Of a stretch of DNA of 36,256 nucleotides, positions 1 to 8,030 are shown one piece after another. Each line of letters begins with the position of its first letter. The stretch's first letter is position 1. The DNA is from an uncultured Lachnospiraceae bacterium (GTDB lineage Bacteria > Bacillota > Clostridia > Lachnospirales > Lachnospiraceae), in contig CAKXYI010000015.1 of the NCBI GenBank assembly GCA_934899185.1, positions 1 through 36,256 on the forward strand, read 5' to 3'. The notes below the pieces were generated by a model, which ran no database searches, was not told the origin of the DNA, and saw nothing but the letters and a program-made list of their open reading frames with translations. The position numbers and the translations under genes are program-made.

Positions 1-4
1 CTTC

Positions 5-59
5 AAAGCGTTCGAAAATGTTAGCTGGATTAGCTGACAACGAACGCTTTATTTATTTT
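5..59 (+). terminator. Rho-independent terminator at the left edge
   Basis: Perfect 10-bp outer arms (5-14 and 41-50) enclose an inner 8-bp stem (19-26 with 32-39, one G-U pair), followed by a T-rich tract on the plus strand. It probably ends a gene lying left of the window. Confidence 0.6.
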
Positions 60-75
60 CTAATCACGTTCGTGA

Positions 76-348
76 CATAAAATTCCATTCAAAGGCAGAC
101 CTCTTACCGGAGGACAAATTAATCGTCATCCGCCAGTTACAGGACATTGTGTAGAAAATAGCATCTGGGAGCAGATTCATTCCGGTAACAGTGGAGATAA
201 CGATTATGTGCAGTTTCATTTTGTAAAAAAAGATGGGACAGAGCATCCGGTATTGGATCATGGACGTATTGTGGAGAGTGCACATTATGGAAAAGTATTC
301 TATGTGCTCATCATGGATTGCGCTTTGATCGAGGAAAAGTACAAATAA
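76..348 (+). pseudogene. PAS-domain protein remnant (C-terminal part)
   Basis: The frame is open from 76 to the TAA at 346-348 but has no start codon with a ribosome binding site, and in-frame stops lie just upstream at 61-63 and 73-75. The translation ends with the pattern typical of a PAS fold C-terminal sheet: a 'KKDGTEHPVLDHGR' strand, then 'GKVFYVLIMD', then a short linker. In related clostridia such segments belong to PAS-GGDEF or PAS-response-regulator proteins, but no output domain follows here. The N-terminal part of the PAS fold is also missing. It ends 2 nt before the stop of the convergent hydrolase gene. I read it as a gene relic. The fold assignment rests on pattern recognition only. 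Confidence 0.5.
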
Positions 349-350
349 GA

Positions 351-1136
351 TTAGAAAATGCCGCAGGTCAGGCATACTTCCTTGACCCAGCGGTCGGCAT
401 CTAAGAGCAATTCCTCATGCAGTAGGTCAAATGCGCGAATATCTGGTTCGGCAAAATGTTTCAAATAACGCTTTTCATACTTTTGCCCCATTTTTTTGGC
501 GTAGAAAACATGGATGGTTGTTCCGGGTACGCGGATATGGTCGCCGACCTTGGTATAGAGATCCGTGTAGAACTGATTTTTGACCGATTCTTTGGATATA
601 AAGGAGAAGTCTCTGTCGGTGCCGATTCCCATAAGAGCCATAAACTTTCTGGCATATTCCGTCTGCTCATCGTTGGCAGCAAGCATTTTGTCCATGCACT
701 TTTTCATGAATCTGCCCGAATGTCCGGTCATGACAGGGTAAATAAGAGGTAACATAAGTGATGTCTCCAGATAGGCAAGCCACTTCGGCGCCTGATCCAT
801 ATCGCTGGAACCGATGATGGCATGATTGATATGGATCTTTTGCCTGCCTACCAGCAGGGATACAAAGGATCCACCCAGTGAGCAGCCGTATGCGGAAAAG
901 AGTTTGCCATCCAGATTTTGCTCTATATAATCTTCGATCTTAGTGACTTCATCCAATTCTGAGATGAAAGTTGTCTTTTCTGTCTCATCAAATCCGCTAT
1001 AACTGACAACAAGCGTGTAAAAATATTCTTCCAAGGGTTCTATGACATGACCGAAATTGTTTTTCCAGTAACAGCAGGTTCCCGGAAAAAGCATGATGGT
1101 TGGCTTTTTCTTGTCCCCAAATGTATATACTTTCAT
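351..1136 (-). CDS. alpha/beta hydrolase family protein
   Basis: This 261-residue protein has an alpha/beta-hydrolase layout. It starts with a beta strand and oxyanion loop ('IMLFPGTCCYW', about residues 14-24). The nucleophile elbow is 'GCSLGG' (a GxSxG motif, about residue 84), and a late His lies in 'LLHEELLLDA' near residue 240. No signal peptide is seen, so it is probably cytoplasmic. The substrate cannot be told; small esterase or lipase-like activity is the family expectation. The ATG at 1136 has an AGGGAG ribosome binding site. Upstream lies a palindrome (1159-1174) of the kind bound by TetR-family repressors. The gene is divergent from the GGDEF gene and stands alone. Confidence 0.75.
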   Translation of the reverse strand: MKVYTFGDKKKPTIMLFPGTCCYWKNNFGHVIEPLEEYFYTLVVSYSGFDETEKTTFISELDEVTKIEDYIEQNLDGKLFSAYGCSLGGSFVSLLVGRQKIHINHAIIGSSDMDQAPKWLAYLETSLMLPLIYPVMTGHSGRFMKKCMDKMLAANDEQTEYARKFMALMGIGTDRDFSFISKESVKNQFYTDLYTKVGDHIRVPGTTIHVFYAKKMGQKYEKRYLKHFAEPDIRAFDLLHEELLLDADRWVKEVCLTCGIF

Positions 1137-1158
1137 AATGATAAATCTCCCTCTATAT

Positions 1159-1180
1159 GTTAGTTTATACTAACTTGATA
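1159..1180. promoter_or_regulatory. candidate operator palindrome upstream of the hydrolase
   Basis: GTTAGT (1159-1164) and ACTAAC (1169-1174) form a perfect inverted repeat with a 4-nt spacer, 23 nt upstream of the hydrolase start. The 12-mer ACTAACTTGATA (1169-1180) recurs exactly at 35946-35957. A TetR-type operator is the likeliest reading; no regulator gene is adjacent. Confidence 0.45.
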
Positions 1181-1287
1181 GTAGCACCAGAGAATCTTTC
1201 TGTCAAATTAGGAAGAAAAATGTAGGAAACTCTGATAAGTATTACAGAAAATACACGGCGCTATCTTTTAATCTATTGGAAACGATG

Positions 1288-1318
1288 TTACACTTTAAAT
1301 AGTTTTCATTTTTATAAT
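1288..1318 (+). promoter_or_regulatory. candidate promoter of the TPR-GGDEF gene
   Basis: A consensus -10 TATAAT lies at 1313-1318. The best -35 is a weak TTACAC at 1288-1293 with a 19-nt spacer. It lies 31 nt upstream of the start codon at 1350. Confidence 0.35.
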
Positions 1319-1349
1319 CGGATGATTTTTTATAGTTTGGAGAGTCTTT

Positions 1350-2813
1350 ATGATACAAGACACAGAACAGATGAGACAACTTGCATATGACTATTTAAAA
1401 GATGGTCATATGGAATATGAAAGAGGAAATATTGATGACAGTATCGCTCTGATAGAAAAGGCAAAAGATACATATGAAATGATCGGCGACAAGGAAGGAT
1501 ATGCTTCCAGTTTGAATATGCTGGCGGTTCTTTTGGGAGCATCCGGCAATGGCAGTATGGCGATCGACCTGCTTTTTCAGTGTATTGAGATCGCGCAAAA
1601 ATATGGCTATCCGGAATATGAAATGATGGGTTATGCAAATATCGGTTCCGAATATCAGGTCATTGGTGCGAATGAAAAGGCTCTGGTTTATTTTAATCTG
1701 GCGGAGGAAGTCATCCGCAAATATCATTTAGACCATGATCCGGAGCAAAAGAAGCGTGTGCTGGGTGCATACATCAATATGCAGGATTCTTATATGTCTT
1801 TAAAGCAATATGACATGGTGGAAAAGTACCTCATTCTGGAGCGTTCACTGCTGGAATATATGCCGGATGAGGAGAGGATCCGTTTTGATTATGATGTAAT
1901 GGAAAGCCGGGTAAACTGGGTTCTTGGAAGAAAGGACTTGGTCTATGAGAAACTGGATTACCTAATAAAATCTGCCACAGAATATACTGAGATCGGCAAT
2001 TATATACAAAACTTTACGGAATTATGCCAATTAATGATTGATATGCAAGAATATGATAAATGGAAGCAGGTTATTGAGGTCATGGAGAGATATTCAACCA
2101 AGGTAAATGTGCTCGATCTCAAGTTATTTGTCAACGAGATGTGGCGTAAATGGTATCAGACCATGGACGATGTGCCTTCCTATACGAAAAAGTGTATAGA
2201 ATTGACCGATCTTTACAATGAGAAGATCGAAAAAGATAGGTATGACAAAGAGGTGGCATACGATGTCAGGGTTGCTCTGGAAAATAATGAGAGAGCGCGG
2301 AAACAGGCAAAGAAAAGGTCTGATACCGACCCGTTGACAGGTGTATTCAACCGTTACAAGTTGGGCGAGGACGTTGCCGAATTCTGCAAAAAGGATTTAC
2401 AACGCCTCTGTGTAGGTATTCTGGATATTGACTGCTTCAAGGAAAAGAATGATACTTACGGACATCTGAGCGGGGACGACTGCTTAAAGGATATTGCCGA
2501 TATTATCCAGGGTGTTGTTAGCAAGCACTCCGGCAGGGTTTATCGTTATGGTGGGGATGAGTTTTTGGTTGTCTTCTTAAATCAGAAAAACGAGGATATC
2601 GAGAAGATCGCAGACCAGATTCGGCAGAAATTGATGGAAAAAGCCATTCCGAATGAAAACTCACGCGCAGGCGTTCATGTGACACTGTCGCAGGGTTACA
2701 AGAATGGCAGGTTGTCAGAGAACAAGGATTTTCGAACAATTTTTGACGAGGCAGACAAGATTCTTTACCGCGTGAAGCGAAGCGGCAGGGATAACTATAT
2801 CGTAGAGGAATAA
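1350..2813 (+). CDS. TPR-repeat diguanylate cyclase (GGDEF)
   Basis: This 487-residue protein has an N-terminal helical repeat region (about residues 5-310) with TPR-like A/B helix pairs, for example 'ALIEKAKDTYEMIGDKEGYA' and 'ALVYFNLAEEVIRKY'. A short coiled-coil linker leads to a C-terminal GGDEF domain (about 325-485). The domain has 'DPLTGVFNR', the metal-binding 'LDIDCFKEKND' with 'GHLSGDDCLK', and an intact 'RYGGDEF'. These are the residues of an active diguanylate cyclase making c-di-GMP from two GTP. The RxxD product-inhibition site normally found five residues before GGDEF is absent ('KHSG' there). No transmembrane segment or PAS/GAF sensor is seen, so the TPR region is probably the input, binding a protein or peptide. 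A TTGGAGAG ribosome binding site precedes the ATG. The next gene follows after 22 nt, probably in the same transcript. Confidence 0.9.
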   Translation: MIQDTEQMRQLAYDYLKDGHMEYERGNIDDSIALIEKAKDTYEMIGDKEGYASSLNMLAVLLGASGNGSMAIDLLFQCIEIAQKYGYPEYEMMGYANIGSEYQVIGANEKALVYFNLAEEVIRKYHLDHDPEQKKRVLGAYINMQDSYMSLKQYDMVEKYLILERSLLEYMPDEERIRFDYDVMESRVNWVLGRKDLVYEKLDYLIKSATEYTEIGNYIQNFTELCQLMIDMQEYDKWKQVIEVMERYSTKVNVLDLKLFVNEMWRKWYQTMDDVPSYTKKCIELTDLYNEKIEKDRYDKEVAYDVRVALENNERARKQAKKRSDTDPLTGVFNRYKLGEDVAEFCKKDLQRLCVGILDIDCFKEKNDTYGHLSGDDCLKDIADIIQGVVSKHSGRVYRYGGDEFLVVFLNQKNEDIEKIADQIRQKLMEKAIPNENSRAGVHVTLSQGYKNGRLSENKDFRTIFDEADKILYRVKRSGRDNYIVEE

Positions 2814-2835
2814 AAATTAAAGGGGGATTTTACAA

Positions 2836-3462
2836 ATGGAACAAAGAGACAATATGCACAACGGAAAGTTATACGATCCGAACGATGACAGTGTTATGGA
2901 AGAACAGATGGTATGTCTGGATCGTTTATATGATTTCAATCAGACCAGACCATCGGAAATGGATAAGCGCAATGCTATTATGAAAGAAATGTTTGGTGAT
3001 GTGGGAAAAGATTGTTACATAGAACCGCCTTTTCATGCGAATTGGGGCGGCAAACATGTGCATTTTGGGGATGGAGTTTACGCAAATTTCGGTTTGACCT
3101 GTGTAGATGATACCCATATCTATGTAGGCAGCCATACCCTCTTTGGACCAAATGTAGTTTTGGCGACAGCAGGGCATCCTATGATGCCGGAACTGCGCAA
3201 ACATGGTATCCAGTATAATATGCCAATCCATATCGGGGAGAATTGCTGGCTGGGAGCCGGCGTTATCGTCGTGCCGGGTGTTACGATCGGAGACAATGTT
3301 GTGATTGGTGCCGGCAGTGTTGTAACTAAGGATATTCCGTCCAATTCGGTAGCCATGGGAACGCCATGTCGTGTCGTTCGCCAGATCAATGACCATGATA
3401 AAGAATACCATTTTAAAGATAAGAAGATCGACTGGTCAGAGATGCAGCAGTTTTTGGATTAG
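2836..3462 (+). CDS. sugar O-acetyltransferase (maltose/galactoside acetyltransferase family)
   Basis: This 208-residue protein belongs to the left-handed beta-helix (hexapeptide repeat) acetyltransferases. The N-terminal Mac domain is recognisable (about residues 10-60, 'LYDPNDDSVMEEQMVCLDRL'). The catalytic His is in 'ATAGHPM' (about residue 115), and hexapeptide turns run through 'IGENCWLGAGVIVVPGVTIG' and 'NVVIGAGSVVTKDIP'. The ending 'GTPCRVVRQI' is typical of LacA/Maa enzymes, which transfer acetyl from acetyl-CoA to the 6-OH of sugars. Length matches the family (about 185-210). A strong GGGGG ribosome binding site precedes the ATG, 22 nt after the GGDEF gene. The sugar acceptor cannot be read from sequence. 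Confidence 0.9.
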   Translation: MEQRDNMHNGKLYDPNDDSVMEEQMVCLDRLYDFNQTRPSEMDKRNAIMKEMFGDVGKDCYIEPPFHANWGGKHVHFGDGVYANFGLTCVDDTHIYVGSHTLFGPNVVLATAGHPMMPELRKHGIQYNMPIHIGENCWLGAGVIVVPGVTIGDNVVIGAGSVVTKDIPSNSVAMGTPCRVVRQINDHDKEYHFKDKKIDWSEMQQFLD

Positions 3463-3476
3463 TCGTCCGTTTTCTA

Positions 3477-3505
3477 TTGGAAAGTTTGGCAAGACAGGGT
3501 ATAAT
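3477..3505 (+). promoter_or_regulatory. sigma-A promoter of the coiled-coil membrane protein gene
   Basis: TTGGAA (3477-3482) and TATAAT (3500-3505) are separated by 17 nt. The start codon of the next gene lies 49 nt downstream. Confidence 0.65.
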
Positions 3506-3554
3506 GTCTTTAAATGTATAAATATGTCTTAATAGAGGAAAACGGGGGACATTC

Positions 3555-4835
3555 ATGAAAAAAGAAAAAATTACCATTGCTTTTGCCAGCGTGATCGAGG
3601 CATTATTCCTTTTGTTGGAAATTTACTTTATGATACACGCCAGAGGCAATTTTCCAATTTTGTTGATCGTTGCCATCTGTATGGTAGCGGTTCTCTTCTT
3701 TCTTGTTTTATCGATTATCGAACTGAGCCAGAAAAATAAAGAAAAAGAGAGATTGGATTATGAGGAGATCTATAAGGCGCAAAAGGCATCTTATCTTGCA
3801 CAGAGAAAATATTTTGATGAGTTAAACGAACGTCTGAACCAGTTGGAGGAAAATACTAATTTTCCGGCGGAAGATATCATCACAGCGCAAAAGGCAGTTG
3901 CAAAGGTAACGATTTCCAGAAGTAAGGAAAATGCAGACGCTCTGATGAATGCCAATGATGAACTGATCCAGCGCGTCTTTGGATTTGAGGAGAAACTGGC
4001 AGACAATAATGATGCCCTTCTTCGCCAGCAGGAGACACTTTTGCAGCAGACGAGAGAAGAACTTGTGGCAAATAATCAGGGAATGCAGGATCAGTTTGCT
4101 GCCCTGCATCAGGCATTGGAGCAGATGAAGCAGGAGATTTCCGATCTGGAACTCCGTCAGGCAGCACAGCCGGTGGCAAGCCCTGTTGCAGAAAGTCCGG
4201 TAGTGGAAGTAAAAGCACAGGCACCGATCCCGGAGGAGCCGGTAGAGGATGATGCCTTTGCAGCAGCCGAGGAAGTTCTTGCACAAGAGCCTGTGGAAGA
4301 ACCTGTAATAGAAGAACCCGTAGCCGAACCGATCATAGAAGAAGCGGTTGAAATGCCGGAGGAAGCAGAAGAAGTGACAGCCGCACCGGAAGTAGAGCCT
4401 GCTGGCAATGGCGGAGAGATCTCACAGGCAGAGATCGATGCCATGCTCGCAAGTCTTGCATCGGATACAGAAGAAATGCGTCAGGATGAGACGGTGATCG
4501 AGGAAGATGCTCCGATGGTTGATGAGGGACCGGTCGCAGCCGATGAGGCTGAGGCGATCGAAGAAAAGGCAGAGGAGACAGAAGAAGTACCTGCCATGGA
4601 GGGTATGCCGTCTGTAGATGATCTGCCAAGTCTGGATGAGTTGGATGATCTGGATCTGCCGGATCTTGAGGAATATACAGAAAGTGCAGACGATCTTCCG
4701 GATTTGGATACTATAGCAGAGCCAGAACCAATGCCGGAGCCTGACGCTGAAGAAAAGCCACCAATGCCGGATTTGTCAGATCCGAATAAGGTCTTATCAC
4801 CGGATGAGATCGCAGCCTTATTTGCAAATATGTAA
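3555..4835 (+). CDS. membrane-anchored coiled-coil protein with acidic tail and EIDAxL motifs
   Basis: I do not recognise a named family for the whole 426-residue protein. Two hydrophobic helices (about 6-27 and 33-53) anchor it as a hairpin with both ends on one side. A charged coiled coil follows (about 58-205, rich in Q/E/K, for example 'EKERLDYEEIYKAQKAS'). Next is a low-complexity acidic stretch with E-E-P-V type repeats (about 206-285). Two copies of a motif resembling the N-terminal 'LSQ-E/D-EIDALL' peptide of flagellar FliM/FliN/FliY appear: 'ISQAEIDAMLASL' near residue 288 and 'LSPDEIAALFANM' at the very C-terminus. In FliM that peptide binds phospho-CheY. No flagellar gene is in the window. 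The gene has its own promoter (3477-3505) and terminator (4844-4876). A scaffold or receiver-binding role is inference. Confidence 0.8.
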   Translation: MKKEKITIAFASVIEALFLLLEIYFMIHARGNFPILLIVAICMVAVLFFLVLSIIELSQKNKEKERLDYEEIYKAQKASYLAQRKYFDELNERLNQLEENTNFPAEDIITAQKAVAKVTISRSKENADALMNANDELIQRVFGFEEKLADNNDALLRQQETLLQQTREELVANNQGMQDQFAALHQALEQMKQEISDLELRQAAQPVASPVAESPVVEVKAQAPIPEEPVEDDAFAAAEEVLAQEPVEEPVIEEPVAEPIIEEAVEMPEEAEEVTAAPEVEPAGNGGEISQAEIDAMLASLASDTEEMRQDETVIEEDAPMVDEGPVAADEAEAIEEKAEETEEVPAMEGMPSVDDLPSLDELDDLDLPDLEEYTESADDLPDLDTIAEPEPMPEPDAEEKPPMPDLSDPNKVLSPDEIAALFANM

Positions 4836-4843
4836 AAAAGATT

Positions 4844-4876
4844 AGGGGTTGTGATGCAAAATCACGGCTCCTTTTT
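4844..4876 (+). terminator. Rho-independent terminator
   Basis: A 12-bp stem with three G-U pairs (4844-4855 with 4861-4872), loop GCAAA, then a run of T. It lies 9 nt after the coiled-coil gene. Confidence 0.8.
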
Positions 4877-4948
4877 GAATGGCATATAAATACATTTTTA
4901 TGAAATTTGAAAAATCAAAATTTATTTAGAAAAAAATGAAAAAAGTAC

Positions 4949-4977
4949 TTGCTTTTTTCATCGATTCGTAGTAATAT
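4949..4977 (+). promoter_or_regulatory. tRNA-Lys promoter
   Basis: TTGCTT (4949-4954), a 17-nt spacer and TAATAT (4972-4977). The -10 region shares a 15-nt identity with the promoter at 25651-25680. Confidence 0.6.
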
Positions 4978-5011
4978 ATTTTTTGTCGTCAGGAACGGCA
5001 GACAAGTATAT

Positions 5012-5084
5012 GCGCGATTAGCTCAGCTGGCAGAGCACCTGACTCTTAATCAGGGTGTCCAGGGTTCGAACCCCTGATCGCGCA
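5012..5084 (+). tRNA. tRNA-Lys (anticodon CTT)
   Basis: A 73-nt cloverleaf. The acceptor stem GCGCGAT pairs with ATCGCGC (5077-5083), with discriminator A at 5084. The D stem is GCTC/GAGC, the anticodon stem CCTGA/TCAGG with loop CTCTTAA gives anticodon CTT, and the T arm is CAGGG-TTCGAAC-CCCTG. The 3' CCA is not encoded. It reads AAG codons. Confidence 0.97.
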
Positions 5085-5091
5085 TTTGAAG

Positions 5092-5131
5092 AGTGTCGGA
5101 CTTAGAAATGTCTAGGTTTGGCGCTTTTTTA
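5092..5131 (+). terminator. tRNA-Lys terminator
   Basis: A long stem with several G-U pairs (5092-5105 with 5112-5125), loop AAATGT, followed by T6. It starts 8 nt after the tRNA. Confidence 0.7.
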
Positions 5132-5201
5132 TTTTCTAAAAATCTCCCTGCAGGTCGGCAGAGGATCTCCAGACAAGTGCGATAAAAAAATGAACTAAAT
5201 T

Positions 5202-5244
5202 CGTTAATAAACGTATAGTGGAAAAAAAACGGCAATGCTATACT
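5202..5244 (+). promoter_or_regulatory. weak promoter and small inverted repeat before the pentulose kinase
   Basis: A -10-like TATACT is at 5239-5244 without a good -35. A short inverted repeat CGTT-AATA-AACG sits at 5202-5213. Sugar-operon promoters are often controlled by a LacI/AraR-type repressor, but this site is too short to assign. No other gene is seen in 5132-5315. Confidence 0.25.
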
Positions 5245-5315
5245 AAATGCAGAATAAGGGTCATAGGTCTTGTAACAGAGTTGTATATGATTTTAAATAA
5301 TTTGAGGAGGTACTT

Positions 5316-6908
5316 ATGGGAAACATAGGGGAATTGATTGCCGGTGGAAAGGCAATCCTCGGAATTGAATTTGGTTCAACGAGAATTAAGGCAGTGCTGA
5401 TCGATGAAGCGCACAAGCCGATCGCAAGCGGAGACCATGTATGGGAGAACCGTCTGGAAAATGGTTTCTGGACCTACCATGATGATGAGATCTGGGCAGG
5501 TTTGCAGGATGCCTATGCCAATCTGAAAAAAGATGTGGCAGACAAATATGATGTGAAATTGACAAAAGTTGCTGCACTTGGTTTTTCTGCCATGATGCAT
5601 GGTTATCTGGCATTTGATAAAGACGGAAATCTGCTGGTGCCATTTCGGACATGGAGAAATTCTACGACCGGGCCGGCTGCTGCAGAATTGAGTCAACTGT
5701 TTTCATACAATATCCCGGAGCGTTGGAGTATCTCACATTTGTATCAGGCGATCTTAAACGGCGAAGACCATGTAAAAGATATTGCTTTCTTTACGACACT
5801 GGCTGGCTATATCCACTGGCGCATGACCGGGGAAAAGGTGCTGGGTGTCGGCGATGCATCCGGTATGTTTCCAATCGACCCTAAGATAAAGCAGTATGAT
5901 GCAGTCATGATGGATAAATTTGAAGATCTGATTGCAGACCGCCACTTTGCATGGCATTTGGCAGATATTTTACCAAAGATCCGTCTTGCCGGAGAAAGTG
6001 CCGGCACCCTTACGGCAGAAGGCGCAAAACTCTTAGATCCAAGTGGTGAATTAGAGGCAGGCATTCCGATCGCTCCACCGGAAGGAGATGCCGGAACAGG
6101 TATGGCTGCGACTAATAGCGTCAAGCAGCGCACAGGTAATGTTTCCGCCGGGACATCTGTATTTGCCATGGTGGTTTTGGATAAGGAGCTTACCAAATAC
6201 TACCCGCAGATCGATATGGTAACGACACCGGACGGAAGTTTGGTTGCCATGGTTCATGCCAACAACTGTACAAGTGACCTGAATGCATGGGTTGGCTTAT
6301 GTGGTGAGGTCTTAGATACTTTTGGAGTGAAAGTGTCCGGGGATGAATTATATGGTACGCTTTACCGCAAGTCCTTGGAGTCAGACCCGGATTGCGGCGG
6401 ATTGCTTTCCTATGGATTTTTGTCCGGCGAGAATATCATGAACTGCACTGAAGGACGTCCGATGTTCGTGCGTACGCCGGAGAGCAAGTTCACGCTAGCA
6501 AATTTCATGCGTTCTCATCTGTATGCAAGTTTTGGAGCCTTGAAGGTCGGCATGGATCTGCTTTTACAGGAAGAAAAGGTTGAGATCGACGCTATCTATG
6601 GACATGGTGGCATCTTTAAGACCAAGGGCGTAGCCCAGAATTATCTGGCAGCAGCACTGGATACACCGGTTTCTGTTATGGAGACGGCAGGCGAAGGCGG
6701 TCCTTGGGGCATGGCACTTCTGGCAGCCTATCTGGTCAATAAGGAAGCAGGAGAAACACTTGCCGATTATCTGGCAGACCGTGTTTTTGCAGATGCGGTT
6801 GGTACATCCGTTGATCCGGATCCTAGGGATGTAGAAGGATTTGATGCATATATCAAGACCTTTAAGGATGCGATCGCAGTAGAGCAGACAGCGGTAGAAA
6901 AACTGTAA
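5316..6908 (+). CDS. FGGY-family pentulose kinase, probably L-ribulokinase (AraK-like)
   Basis: This 530-residue FGGY carbohydrate kinase has the N-terminal phosphate-binding '[16 protein letters not shown]' (about 15-30), '[15 protein letters not shown]' (about 88-102), '[11 protein letters not shown]' (about 276) and the ATP-side 'YGHGGIFKT' and '[15 protein letters not shown]' (about 430-475). Length fits xylulokinase/ribulokinase relatives. It lies 27 nt upstream of araD, so the likeliest reaction is ATP-dependent phosphorylation of L-ribulose to L-ribulose 5-phosphate. Clostridia are known to use an alternative ribulokinase (AraK) unrelated to classical AraB within FGGY. Xylulokinase activity cannot be excluded. 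No araA isomerase or arabinose transporter is in the window. A GAGGAGG ribosome binding site precedes the ATG. Confidence 0.8.
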   Translation: MGNIGELIAGGKAILGIEFGSTRIKAVLIDEAHKPIASGDHVWENRLENGFWTYHDDEIWAGLQDAYANLKKDVADKYDVKLTKVAALGFSAMMHGYLAFDKDGNLLVPFRTWRNSTTGPAAAELSQLFSYNIPERWSISHLYQAILNGEDHVKDIAFFTTLAGYIHWRMTGEKVLGVGDASGMFPIDPKIKQYDAVMMDKFEDLIADRHFAWHLADILPKIRLAGESAGTLTAEGAKLLDPSGELEAGIPIAPPEGDAGTGMAATNSVKQRTGNVSAGTSVFAMVVLDKELTKYYPQIDMVTTPDGSLVAMVHANNCTSDLNAWVGLCGEVLDTFGVKVSGDELYGTLYRKSLESDPDCGGLLSYGFLSGENIMNCTEGRPMFVRTPESKFTLANFMRSHLYASFGALKVGMDLLLQEEKVEIDAIYGHGGIFKTKGVAQNYLAAALDTPVSVMETAGEGGPWGMALLAAYLVNKEAGETLADYLADRVFADAVGTSVDPDPRDVEGFDAYIKTFKDAIAVEQTAVEKL

Positions 6909-6935
6909 TTTTTGATAAAATGAGGTGAGGATCTT

Positions 6936-7631
6936 ATGTTAGAGCAATTAAAAAGAGAAGTTTATGAGGCAAATATGCTTTTGCCAAAATACCAGTTGGT
7001 GACATTTACCTGGGGCAATGTCAGTGGTATCGATAGGGAGTCAGGACTTTTTGTCATCAAGCCGAGCGGTGTTGATTATGACAAACTGACACCGGAAGAT
7101 ATGGTCGTTGTGGATTTGCAGGGCAATAAGGTTGAGGGCAAGTACAATCCTTCTTCCGATACAGCGACCCACATGGTACTTTACAACCGTTTTCCGGATA
7201 TTGGCGGTATCGTGCATACTCACTCTACTTGGGCGACCTCTTGGGCACAGGCAGGAAGGAATATTCCTTGCTATGGCACGACCCATGCAGACTATATTTA
7301 CAAAGACGTTCCATGTGTCCGCAACTTGACTAAGGAAGAGATCGATGAGGCTTACGAACTCAACACCGGTATTCTGATCGCTGACGAATTTGAGAGACAA
7401 GGCATTGACTATATCGCGACACCTGCAGTTCTTTGCAAGAACCACGGACCATTTACCTGGGGCAAGGATGCACATGAGGCGGTACACAATGCAGTCGTTT
7501 TGGAGGAAGTTGCAAAGATGGCGGCAAATTGTGAGATGATTAATCCAAAGGTTGCTCCGGCACCGGTAGAATTGCAGGATAAGCATTACTACCGCAAACA
7601 TGGGGCGAATGCTTACTACGGACAGAAATAG
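6936..7631 (+). CDS. araD: L-ribulose-5-phosphate 4-epimerase
   Basis: This 231-residue class II aldolase/adducin-fold protein converts L-ribulose 5-phosphate to D-xylulose 5-phosphate, feeding the pentose phosphate pathway. Family signatures are intact: 'TWGNVSG' (about 25-31), 'KPSGVDY' (42-48), 'SSDTATH' (73-79), the zinc ligands in '[11 protein letters not shown]' (His94 and His96) and the third zinc His in '[10 protein letters not shown]' near residue 170. Length matches E. coli and Bacillus AraD (about 230). It is the second gene of a two-gene operon with the upstream kinase and is followed by a terminator at 7758-7790. I see no frameshift or missing catalytic residue. Confidence 0.95.
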   Translation: MLEQLKREVYEANMLLPKYQLVTFTWGNVSGIDRESGLFVIKPSGVDYDKLTPEDMVVVDLQGNKVEGKYNPSSDTATHMVLYNRFPDIGGIVHTHSTWATSWAQAGRNIPCYGTTHADYIYKDVPCVRNLTKEEIDEAYELNTGILIADEFERQGIDYIATPAVLCKNHGPFTWGKDAHEAVHNAVVLEEVAKMAANCEMINPKVAPAPVELQDKHYYRKHGANAYYGQK

Positions 7632-7757
7632 TCCTTCGCATTAGATCAGGTGCTTTAAGTCTTTGCTGAGACAGCGCAGAGATTTGCGCAGGCATTTACA
7701 GATCTTAAGGCAGTGAAAAGACCGATAAAAATAAGGAATATAAAAACAGCATTTCAT

Positions 7758-7790
7758 ATAAGAGAAAGTCTCCGGGCTTTCTCTTATTTT
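7758..7790 (+). terminator. terminator of the kinase-araD operon
   Basis: A perfect 11-bp stem (7758-7768 with 7777-7787), loop TCTCCGGG, then TTTT. It is the only clear structure in the 237-nt gap between araD and tRNA-Gly. A -10-like TATAAT for the tRNA lies at 7837-7842. Confidence 0.8.
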
Positions 7791-7868
7791 ATGCAAAAAT
7801 GAGACATAGGTGCTTTTCTTACCTTTTACAGAGTGCTATAATATTTTATACCAAGATTGGTAACACAG

Positions 7869-7939
7869 GCAGGATTAGTCTATCGGTAGGGCGCCAGCTT
7901 CCCAAGCTGGATAGGCGGGTTCGACTCCCGTATCCTGCT
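7869..7939 (+). tRNA. tRNA-Gly (anticodon CCC)
   Basis: A 71-nt cloverleaf. Acceptor GCAGGAT pairs with ATCCTGC (7932-7938), discriminator T. Anticodon stem CCAGC/GCTGG with loop TTCCCAA gives anticodon CCC. The T loop is TTCGACT. No encoded CCA. It reads GGG codons. Confidence 0.95.
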
Positions 7940-7974
7940 TTTCGTATTTTATGAGGGGATCTTATACCTAAGGG

Positions 7975-7999
7975 GTGCTGATGGAAACAGCACTTTTTT
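7975..7999 (+). terminator. tRNA-Gly terminator
   Basis: Stem GTGCTG (7975-7980) with CAGCAC (7988-7993), loop ATGGAAA, then T6. Confidence 0.75.
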
Positions 8000-8030
8000 C
8001 TTTATCATTTTATATATTAGGAGATTTTTT

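Noticed and set aside
3791..4629. Several long minus-strand open frames opposite the coiled-coil protein gene
   Set aside because: They mirror the repetitive acidic coding region on the plus strand, give low-complexity Ser/Ala- or Pro/Leu-rich products, and have no ribosome binding sites.
5050..5235. Minus-strand 61-residue frame over the tRNA-Lys region
   Set aside because: It covers the tRNA and its terminator and has no supporting features.
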